Source of the DNA: Sipunculus nudus
Taxonomy: Eukaryota > Annelida > Sipuncula > Golfingiida > Sipunculidae
NCBI GenBank assembly: GCA_026874595.1
Contig: CM049307.1
Coordinates: 73,384,643 to 73,448,642 of the forward strand
Direction of reading: 5' to 3'
DNA: 64,000 nt
The notes beneath the pieces are model-generated. The model was not told the DNA's origin and did no database searches. It worked only from the letters and a program-made list of their open reading frames with translations. Numbering within the stretch: position 1 is the first letter of the stretch; each line of letters opens with the position of its first letter. Both the position numbers and the translations under genes were made by a program. Below are positions 1 to 12,200 of the stretch, in pieces.

Positions 1-203
1 TTTAAGATGTAAAAAACATGTTTTCTTAATGTCCCAAAATAGACTGGTCTTTTACATATCTTACATCTATCTGTTTTCTTAGTATTCCACTCTGTACTCT
101 GTAGCACTCTGTGGCTGTCTCCTGTTTTCATGTTTCATCATACAGATGCTTTGCTGTCATCCACAGACTTATCATCATTATCACTACCAGCTTTATCGCA
201 TCA

Positions 204-297
204 TCAGTAAGCGTCTGATCCTACTTTCCCTCGACTCTGCTTCTTCAGAGAATGTGACCTCTTCTGTCTCAGCATTTCACGACGCATCTTGTCTTTC
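204..297 (-). CDS. MRPL58: ICT1 exon 6, basic C-terminal tail and stop
   Basis: Acceptor TATTCCAG at 298-305. It encodes KDKMRREMLRQKRSHSLKKQ, then SRGKVGSDAY and stop at 204-206. The Lys/Arg-rich tail is typical of ICT1 and enters the ribosomal mRNA channel in known structures. Bases 1-203 are 3'UTR and flank; I see no clear AATAAA. Confidence 0.9.
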
Positions 298-3200
298 CTG
301 GAATACATGATAAACAGAAACTAGTAGTCCGAGGACAACAGAGCTTGCCAGTACAGGGCATTAAAAAAAAGTAATGATAGATTGCATCTTGAAATTTGAT
401 ATACATTTACTTAATTTTTTTGTGAGAAATCACAAGCGTAAAAATCAAGGCAAGACAAAATTTAAAGTACAGGGACTGACTGGTACATCCAGTTCACCAA
501 AATATTTTCAATGGCATAGGTCCTATAATCCAAATGAGCTTTGTTCTTTAAATGCTTATTAAAATTGTAAAAAAAAATATAAAATATCTTGTAACATTTG
601 TCTTGAATGAATAGCAAAGCTGTGAGCTTAATGAGTTGCTACCATTCTGTGCCATTTTCAAGCCTAGGAATTCTATTATGTTTAAATCCTCATTTCATAA
701 GTCTGAGTATTAATTATCACAATCAATCACTAGCAGACCAAGTTTCATTGATACATCTTCACCAGCATTGGAGCAGTGAGCCTGTGAACTTGACATTTTA
801 CCTTTAAACCACTATACTCTATCCATGCAGAGGCTGATTACATACTAGTATCCTGGACTATATGGAGCGTACCTTTTCTCATGCACGAGTATCTCCTCCT
901 CTGAAGGCTCAGCCTCTTTCTGGGCAGCATCAAATATGATGGTCCTGATTTTATACATACAGTCAGCCTGGTTCAGCATCTGTTTTCTAGTTTTGTCTGA
1001 GGATACAATCAGGAAACCTTCCTTTGTTATCCTGTTTCTTTCCTGAATTACAAAAAGTAAGTTGCATTATCCCCAATCTGTGTTATGCTTATCATTAACT
1101 TCAATTATCGCTCATTCTTTTATTACTCAGAACAGGAGGACTTTTTCTACTTCACTCTACCAGAATTATACTCCCTCTGAATAAATATCACAGTCTGGCC
1201 TACATTTTTATTAATGTCCATGGATAAATGTGGTACATGTAATATTTTCTAATGGTACAATATCTAAGAATTGACATCACCATAATATAAGTTTCAAATT
1301 ACAAATTATTATTTCATGTTTTTCAGTCACCTAAAATTAAACAAATGACCTGAAACTACACATGAAAGTTTAATGATTCCATTTTTGATCTGAAGGTACA
1401 CTCTGACTAAAGAGATAGATATTTATGACATAAAGCAAAACACTTATTTTTACAACAGGTGTATTTTACAATAGGTGTATTAAAATTTAGGTCTGTTGGT
1501 ACCTTGATCTGACAAAATTCGCCTGATCAAGTTATTTTACAGTTGCTTACTGTGTTATCACAGTCTGGCGACGTCGACTTTGCAATTTGAATTGTTTATA
1601 TTTTTATATTTTATATATGTCGGGCATTATACAAGACGAAGCACACCAATTCAGCTTAAAAGATGGATCTTTCAAAGTATGTACTTTTAGTCTGTATGAT
1701 TATCGCCTTTCTTGTGTTAACTGGAACTGGAATGCCGCTTTTGGGCAAAGAGGAGTACATATTCGTTATTCAGCTAGTGACCTTCATCAACTTCACAACA
1801 AACTCTCACATTCTAACAATAAGTTTGATATAAGTATACTTCCGGAAGAATGCAAAAAGATTAGAAGAAGACCACGTGGCAGGAGAGGTGGAGTAAGAGT
1901 CAGGTTAAGGAGAAGATGCAGTACTAAACCGTTTGTGCCCACAATAACATTTGGTAACGTCCGTTCACTCAGCTCAAAGATTGACGAACTCCGTGCAAAC
2001 TGCCGATTTCTTTATCAATATCGAGAGGCTTGTTGCATTGCATTGACGGAATCATGGCTGAACCAAAATATATCTGACACATTCTCGAACATTCCTTATT
2101 TTACCTTATTAAGACAAGACAGAACCCAGGACTCTAATAAATCAAGAGGCGGTGGTGTAGCTCTTTATATTAATAACAGATGGTGTCAGAATATAACCGT
2201 CAGGTCTAGTATATGTTCACCAGACCTTGAAGCCCTATCAGTGAGCCTACGTCCTTCATACCTACCTAGAGAGTTTACCAATATATCTCTCACAGTTGTT
2301 TACATTCCCCCCAGTGCTGATAAAGACATTGCATCAAAGAAGATACAGGATATTGTTGCCCAATTAGAAGAAAAGAAACCACAAGCTCTGCATATTGTAC
2401 TCGGAGATATGAACCACTGTGATCTTGATCAAGCACTACCAAACTACACACAGTACGTGAACTGTAACACAAGAGGTCACCAGAAACTGGACTTATTTTA
2501 TTGTAATATTAAATCTGCTTATAAATGTGTTCAAGGTCCTCCACTAAAAAATAGTGACCATAATATGATCTATATGCAACCTACTTACAGACGTAAACTT
2601 CAAATGCTGAAACCACGTGAAATTAATATTAAAGTGAACTCAAAGGAAGCCTATGAGACCCTACAAACATGTTTTGATCTAACAGACTGGCAAATGTTCA
2701 TTGACACTTCATATGATTTAGATGAACTTACTGAAACTGTGTCTAGTTATATATCATTTTGTGAAGACATGCTGGTACCAACTAAAACCATTAAGATTTA
2801 CCCTAATAACAAACCTTTGATTAATAGTGATCTAAGGAAACTTATTGTATGTAAGCACCAAGCCTTCACAAGCAATTCAGATAACAGATATGACTTACAA
2901 AAAGAAACTGATTCTGCCATTGAGAAAGCCAAACAACAATATAAAAAGAAAGTAGAAAAACTTTTCCATAGCAAGCAATCAAAAGATGCTTGGAAGGGTC
3001 TTCAGGAATTAACTGGTATAACTAAAAGCAAGAAAGAATGCTCACTGCTTGCTGAAAATGGCTATGCTGACAAATTAAATACATTCTATGCACGTTTTGA
3101 TGAAAGTGACTTCTCAAAAGAAAAAGATGACATTCGGAGCAGTCTGAGAGCAAATTTAGAATCATGTGATGATGGCATCCTTACTGATGTAACTGATGTA

Positions 3201-6200
3201 AACAAAGTGTTAAGTAAGATTAATGTAAAGAAAGCCTGTGGACCCAACAAAATCAGTGGCAGATTAATTAAAACCTGTAGAAATAGTTTGTCCTTCATCA
3301 TACATCACATTTTTCAATTGTCTCTCTCCTTATGTAAACTACCAAAATTATGGAAGACCGCAGAAATAATTCCAGTCGCCAAAAATAACTCTCCTAAAGT
3401 GATGAATGATCTCAGGCCTGTTGCACTAACATCTATTCTCGCAAAATCTTTGGAGCGAATAGTTCTTAATAAATTACTTATAACTGTTAAACCAATGCTA
3501 GATCAACATCAGTTTGCATATTCATCCAACAGATGCACAAGCGACGCAATTGCCACATTAACTCATTATATTTATCAACACTTAGACAGGGACCCCAGAA
3601 ATTATGCCAGATCACTTTTCATTGATTATTCTTCAGCCTTCAATACAATACAGCCACACATTATGATCAATCAGCTCTGTAGATATAACATTCCTCTTTC
3701 CTACTGTCTATGGATTCTAGATTTTTCTCTCGGATAGAAGACATGTTAGAACAAGCAAAGAAACTTCTTCAGATATAATCATAAATACTGGTGCTCCACA
3801 AGGCTGTGTTCTGTCAGCAGTCCTTTTTATTCTATATACAAATAATTTGTCTGTGAGCCTTTCAGATTGTAAAATTATCAAATATGCAAACGACACTGTC
3901 ATTCTAGGCCTGATACACAAGAATGATGAATCGCTCTACAGGAAAACCATTCAATATGTGACTGGTTGGTGTGAGGAACACTACCTTCAGTTAAATGTAA
4001 AGAAGACTAAAGAAGTAGTCTTTGATTTTAGGAGATCAAAATCTGTAATTACCCCAGTTGCTATCAAAAATGAAGATGTTGATATTGTAGAAAATTATAA
4101 ATACTTAGGATGTATTATTGACAGAAATCTGAATTGGAAAGAACATGTGTTGAATCAATCCAAGAAAGCAAACAAAAGATTATATTACCTTTATTATCTA
4201 AGAAAGCTTAATATTGACAAAACCATAATTACCATGTTTTATAATTCAGTAATTTCCAGTGTCCTTACTTATTCACTGGAGTGCTGATTTACAAATATAT
4301 CTGATAAGTTAAAGAAACAGTTGAATAATACCAGGAGACCAAGAGAAGTAGTAGAATAACTGGTACTTCTCTTGCCACACACCAGGAAATCTGTGAAACC
4401 AAAACAATGGCCTTCATATCTAAGGTCATGAATGACAAAACACATCCCCTATATTCAGAGTTCCATTTTTTACTTCAGGTAAACGCCTAGATTCAATATT
4501 CTGCAGAACAACTCGTTTTAAAAAAATCTCTCGTACCACACAGTATTAAACTATTTAACTCACAACCCTCTTAGAAATTTAATGTTTTGAATTATGTGTT
4601 TTACCCGCAGAATTATCTGTTTTATCATTTTTACATGCTTAATTTTACATGCATAGTCAATATGTTATGTGTAATTTTTATGTATTTTTATGTATTATTT
4701 TTATGTATTTATCTATTTACTTATTTATTTTTTTATGTAATGAATTGCAAGTCAACAACAAATTCCTGGAACTGAAGGCTAATAAATCTTATCTTATCTT
4801 ATCTTATCTTATCTTTATGTTTGATGGTGGAAATGGATATTTTGAAGGCTATTCTTGGCAAACTAGGTTACAGTGGCCTATTTTTTTTTTCCACTGAAGG
4901 TAATTTTATATCAGATGATTTAAGTGCTGATTCAGTGACAGCTGTTACATTACAGACCACAGACATAATAACAAGTATGTAAACTTACCTTTGTTAATAT
5001 GTTGCTTCTGATCCACGCAGGGATCCAGTCTGCACTAGACACATGGAAACGGATCTCTACTTTACTGTTCACTGAAAATAACATTTACAATAATGTGTGA
5101 ATTTAAATCTGTTAAATTATATGACTGGAATAAAAATATTTGACAAAACCAAATATTCTTTACACATTTGGACCATTCAGAAACAGACTATTCTCTGCCC
5201 GCCATGTTTCATATTAAACCGTTATTTTTCACATTTACTCTAAATTGCACTGATCCTTCAATTGTTTTGCTTCCAAAATTCTGCCAATCACCAAGACTGC
5301 CTATTAGTTCTAATTAAAGCAGAACTCTTCCTTCTGCAAGAAAGCTGCTCTGTATCTGACTAAGGCCATGACAATATTATACCTCACAATCTGATACATA
5401 TCAGAAGGTTCACTCACTATATCATATATGTAAAATAAATAATGGAACATGTCCTTCAATTGGTTTGACTGTGCAGTGATTAGCCAATTAGATGCCAGTT
5501 AACATATTTCTGGCCAATGATGTTTCTCCTAATACAAACACAGGGCTGCTGCCAGCAGCCTGCTGGCTAAAACTGAATGGAGGGTGCTAGTTAAATGTTT
5601 TATTTTCTTTTAGATGGTCATATTTTGTCAATATATCAATACAAGTACATACTGAAACATGGACTGACTGTATGCCCCAGTGAATTGCTACAGCCCTAGT
5701 TACAACATACCTTTATTAACATGTTGACCTCCAGGTCCACTGCTTCTAGTATATTGTATTTGTAATTTCTCTGAAAAAAGTAATGGCATAATAATAATAT
5801 TATGTTTTACAAAAAGGAGACAGGAAAAAACCTGTAAAATAGATTACCTATGACTTGTTCTTGACCACAGATAAAGTCAACAACAAAATATGCTTTAGGA
5901 ATTCATGATGACAATAAAGACTATGATGTTGATAATATAAATGCATTAACTGGAAAAATATGAAAGGATTTTAAAATGATCACTTCAGGCATAAAAAGTC
6001 TAGGAAAGGAGAATGTAATTATTAGGACAGACTTGAATATTTTTTTATTATCTTATTATAATGACCCATATGTGAAATGCTGAATCCTCATTCTTACATG
6101 TGAGAATTCCCCATTCCATCCTGATGAAGCTCAAAAGAATAACCATACCTTGTGGTTAAAAAAGAGTTCTGAGGCTCCTGAACCAGCGTAGACTAATGTG

Positions 6201-9200
6201 TGTTGTTGAAACAGTTATGTAAACGAGTATAGGAGTATATTTTCAAAGATGGATAGACATGCCAAATTTAAGACCAATCCCTTGAACCACTCCAGAGATA
6301 TGAGCAATTTTCACCCAAAGCACATGTACAGATGGACGCCATGGCAAAATGATTGCAGATGGCTCCATCAGTCTTGAGTACAAGATGGAGGGGCCCAAGA
6401 TTTATGGAGATGCACAACTTCAGCCCAATTTGTCTATTAGTCTTAGACTTATAATGCTCCAAATACTGTCAAGTGGCAATGATGGGATATTAAAAGGCAT
6501 GAAAACAAGAAAAGGACAGAAAGTGGCGCCACCTGTCTTTCACAGACAACAAAGCTATCCAAGATCTTCAGTCAATTTGATTTTTGGACCAATCCATGCA
6601 TCTCTTATTGAAATATTTAAGATTTTGTGTGATTTTCACCATATATGGCAATATTCAAGGTCAAGGCCACTCTCAAAGGAAAGGTCATGACCCCAGTTTG
6701 AATATACATCATCCTATTACCCATGTCTATGTATATGCATGATATGAAAGAAATCTGTCCATTAGTTTTTGACTTACAATGCTTACAGTACAGTTAAGTG
6801 ATAATGATTGGGGTATTAAATGGCACAAAACAAGAATAGGACAATAGGTGGTGCCACCAATTTCTGGTATATGACAACACTATTCAAGATCTTTAGTCAA
6901 TTTGATTTTTGGATCATTCCATGCAAGATTTCTTGTGATATTTAAGAATTTGTGTGATTTTTACCAAAATAGACCTATTCAAGGACAAGGTCACTCTCCT
7001 AGTAAAGGTCATGACCCCATTTTAAACAGGCTTTGTCCTCTCACCGATATCTATGCACATGTCAAGTTTGGCAAAGATCTGTAAAATATTTTTTGAGTTA
7101 TTGCGTCTAAAGGAAATCTCTGTGGCCGCTGTGGCTCAACCGTGCTTAAACCATAGTATCCCGACTGTCTTGGAATACAATAACTTCAGGGAATCATTAT
7201 AAAAAATCAGAAATAATGAACTTTTCCTCAAAATACCAAATTTATCAGAATAAAGAATTTATATGAATGTGTAAGAACATGTATAGATATGGAAACAAAG
7301 TCCTACTTACCAACAGGTATATAACCACTAAACTCTTCATCTGTGGATTGTGGTGCCTGAAAGATGCAAAATTATCTCATCTGATTGTGTGAATGAAAGG
7401 ACTTCTGGTTGCAGCTGGAAGTTACAATTAGCAGTCATGTGGTCTATTACAGTTGTTCTATTACTATTACTTTCAATTTCTGATATTACTTTTACCAGAT
7501 TTTACCATATATTACTATTATTATCACTTTTACTGAGGTATCTATTACTATTACTTTTACTATAACTTATACTGATTGGAGGATTCAAGACCTTGCCCAT
7601 GTATTAATAATATTACAAGCACCTATATCACCGAGTTACATACACAATTTTCTTATACTGCCTCTGTCATTTACAGAAGGCCTAATGATACTGGAGATCT
7701 TAATTATTCCAGCTTCTTTAATTCTATCCTTTTATATTTTGAAACCTGAATGATTGTTAAGTAGAAATTTTAAGATAATTGAACAACTCTTGAATTATAC
7801 ATGTAATTTGAAACAACCCATTGTAAAGGCCCTGTATAATATTAATTTATATGCATATTTGTACATTTTTCTTCTTATATATTTCCCATAAATTTATTTT
7901 ATATAGCACATACTTCAGTTTAAATTTCATCTTCTTTCTCATATTTAAAACATAAAGATTTTTAGTGTAACTTAAAAATGTCTCCAGAGGAATTATTCAT
8001 CATTACTGCTTATTATTATTCAGTATCAAAGCTGACAATTCAGTTTTTATTTATGTATCAGAGGAGGAATTTATTTCCCCAATCCTTATTGATATATTCA
8101 ATAAAAATATTGTTTACATCACAATTCTTGACAGAACCAAACTGGAGACAAAAGTACCCTAGCATTCTTGACAGAACCAAACTGGAGACAAAAGTACCCT
8201 AGCTTCTGGGTGTATATGTTCATCTGGATGAGATGCCATGTTTTATTCCATTGAATCCATTATTGGACATCTTGAGTGTGGACAGAGAGGTAGTAAACTT
8301 TACAATATTGGTACATGACCTATATTCTTCCCTGCAGTAATTTCTCTTATCATTTCCCATTCTTCAGATGTAAGAGATGTTCTTAGTTTGTCAATATACA
8401 AAATCCTATATGTAAAAGCCAGCATAGGTTAATTTAGGAATGTGGAGATATATTAAAAGTTACATCAATTTGACAAAAAAATAAAATATCATTTAAGTCA
8501 CTTTCATAACAAATTTTGTATTAATCAATCTTGTACTTTACTCTTGTACTTTGTAAATAACAGGATCTTATTAACTGATGTCAAAACATCAGTTATAAAA
8601 CTAGTATAAGGGTAGTCGACAAGCGACTTCATGTATCCGCCAAATTCAGAGTAGGATGGGTGAAGTGATGCATGGATTGAGTGGCAAGGGGAAATATAGA
8701 GTTAGATGTGTTACATATTAGCATGGATGTCTGCCATGTAAACATGATTGTAGGTGGTGCCATCTGTTATTTGAACGAGAAACTATCCAAGATGTATACA
8801 CATGCAAAATTTCAGGTGGAAAATCAAACCACTGCCAAGATATGAGTGATTTTATCCCGCAGCAGACAAACAGATGGACGCCGTGCAAAAATGGTTGCAG
8901 GTGGCGCCTACAGTTTTGTGTATGATAAAGTGCTATGTGAAATTAAAACACATGCAAAATTTCAGGAAGATATGTCAAACCAGTCAGCAGATATTAGCAT
9001 GGATATCTGCAGCATGAACATGAATGTAGATTGTGCCACCTGTCATAAAATAAAGAAAGCTATCCAGGATGTATACGCATGCCAAATTTCAAGTGGATAA
9101 GTCAAACCCCGCTGAGATATGAGTGATTTTAGCCCAAGTCAAAAGAATAGATGGACACTTGCAAAAATGGTTGCAGGTGGCGCCACTAGTTTCTTTTACG

Positions 9201-12200
9201 ATAAAGAGCTATGTGAGATCTAAACACATGCAAATTTTAAGGAAGATACATCAAACCAGTCCAGAAATATAAGCATGGATGTCTGCAGCGTAAACATAAA
9301 TGTAGGTGGCGCCACCTGTCAAAAAATCAAGAAAGCTATCCAGGATGTATACACATGCAAAATTTCAGGTGGATAAGTCCAACCAATGCAGAGATATGAG
9401 TGATTTTATCCCAAGGCAGATGAACAGATGGATGCTGTGCAAAAATGGTTGCAGGTGACCTCACTATTTTTTGTGTATGTTATAAAGCTCTCCAAGGGCT
9501 ACATTTGTACAAAATTTTTTTCCCTGATTGGTCAAACGAGTCCGAAGATATGTGGGTAAATATGCCAAACAGACGCACAGATGGACGCACTGGAGAGAGG
9601 AAAGGTCAGAGGTCAACGTCGAATGGTTAGGCACCAGTTCATATGTGACCTGATAATTGGTGTAAGTTTCAGAAAAATTGGTCCAGTAGACTCAGAGGAG
9701 TTCTCCGGAAACAAATACGGCGGCGGCGGAACCCGGTCAAAAACATTGTATCCGCAAAACTTTGTTTTGGCAGATACAATAATAAAATATTAACCGTCAC
9801 TTACATTCTCATACTAACAAGTGTCCCAGGGATCATAATGCACAGCTGTCTAGGAAGACATTAACAAAAGGAATTTTATCATCTGAATGCCAAATTTTGT
9901 AGGTGGTTTCCCAATTCAACTGAAGCATAGCTCAAAGGACATGGGTAACAGAGACCTTAGTTCAGGTTTCCAAGGAGATTTTTCATGGACCCATCTGGAT
10001 GTCAAGTTAGAAGATTCTAGGTGCAATGGTTACGATATGTGCCCTGTTAACGGACCACTGCATCTTTGAAGGTCTCAAAAATAAAATAATTAACGAGGGA
10101 GACACTGAGGATATTGTATTTAAACAAGAAAATAGGCAGTCGACAAGCCACTTCAGGCAGCTGCAAAATCATAGGTAAATGAAGCACTGAATGTTTCTCA
10201 CCAAAAGCAAAGGAAGGATGGATGCCACATGAAACTAACTGCAGATGGTGCCACCAGTCTTGAGTACAAGATGGAGGCATCTTAGAAATATGGATATGCA
10301 TAGTTCCAAGCCAATACTGCCAAACCCAGAGAAAAGAGCATCAATGTATTCTATAAAAATTAACAGGAAAGTATGTGGTGCCACTGCCAGGTCTATGAGA
10401 ATACTCTCCAAGATGGATGGACATGCCAAATTTCAGACCAATACATTGAACCACTCCTGAGATATGAGCAATTTTCACTGAAAGTAAAACACATAGATTG
10501 ATTTCACGCAAAAAAAAGACTGCAGATGGCGCCACCTGTGTTTACTGCAAGATGGAGGTATCCAAGATCTATGATAATCCACAATTTCAGCCCAATACAT
10601 TGAACCAATAACTCAGATGAACAGATGGCAACTACATGGATGGTCGCCATGCAAAACTGATTGTAGGTGGCACCAGTACAAGATGGAGAGATCCTTGTCA
10701 TGAGACCCGACTTAAAATTACATTAACATCATGGAAACTTGATGCACGGAATAGACAGCAAGCTCCCTCAAATGATAATAACAGAAAAACACGCCAGATA
10801 ACTGCCAATTCACATTAATTATGCTCACAAATGGTTAAGGATGTTTATTTCAGGTTTAGACAAAAAAATGATATTAACTCTACTTGATTCTTCCTAAACT
10901 CATTGTATGACTATCCATTTGCCGACTGATGGCTGAAAATCATTGTGCAGCCATCTGACCATGCATGCATATAAATTATAATTAAGCGGTACAGCCTTTT
11001 ACACTAGGCAGCATGTGTGTAGCCCATAGACCGCTTTGGACTGAAAGTGCGTTTTTATCTTAAATATATTAAATTTTTCATCATACCAATTTTCCAGTGA
11101 ACTATAACAAGCTTTTATCTGTTAGATATCTTTATTCACAATTTACTGCAAAGATCGGACCTTTGTTTATTTTCTGGTAAACTCCCACATTGTTCGAAAC
11201 ACATGCATTTGTTGTCAGCATATTCATTCAAATGAGGCAGTGTGTTGTGAGACCCTGGCTAATAGTAAAGCAGCTTGCCAAGATAATGGCAAGCAGAAGG
11301 ACTGATATCTGAGAAGCCCATTCTGGGTTGTAAAATAAGACCCTAAACAGTTTCAGATATTGTGGCATGTATCTTTTTCTATCAAAACTTGTTAAAAATT
11401 ATCCTTGGATGGAAAATGATGTATCGTTTACAATACACCCTTTTGTCACTTTTTTGTCTGAAAATTTAGGTCGCGCAAATTTATTTTGCGGGATGCATAT
11501 TTTGCATTTTTCTTCCTTAAAAAATGAATGCTTTTTCAAAGACTGAAGTAGCCTAGTCTTGATTGAGACTAGAGAGACCCAAGAACTATTGCCTTGCATA
11601 ACTTCAGCTCAACAGCCAGAACTCCCATGCTTCATTAACATTTTAAAATGAGATTTGGTTTTCAAAATTACACACACGCCACCTAATGATAAGGTGAGTA
11701 CTATTACTGTTGGGACATATTAGTACATGGCTTTATTTGGACAGGCAACCAGTGTGAAAGCTTTATTCATTGAAATTTATCATATCATATACCAATCCTG
11801 AATAAATAGCAAGTATTAATAGACAAACCAAATGGAAACTTTGTCAGTGCATTGAAGCGTAGCAAGCGAGCGTGTCACAGGCTCACTTCAAACTCGATAT
11901 TTGACACTGTACCCTTTCGTTGCTAAAACTATACGCGCATTTTTAATTATAAACTTTGATGCAAAGGGTACCCATGATCCATAATCCGAGCTTACATCTC
12001 TGTCCTAATCATATAAATTATTCTTTAGGCGTTAATTTAACTCAGTGTTTTTGCCCTTGAGCCACAGCTTCGGTGTCCATATTCACATGGTAAACTTGCA
12101 CCCCGTGACTCAGGTCGTAAGCATGTAGATGTCACACTTCGCTGACCCTAAAACTTCAGAGCGGCCAAGCTGTATGCATGTGCAGTATAGGCTATATAGC

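Noticed and set aside
8846..9100. Short frames across family-A repeats (also 9445-9630, 31559-31753, 57483-59005)
   Set aside because: They recur only because the repeat recurs; frames are not preserved between copies and have no starts in common.
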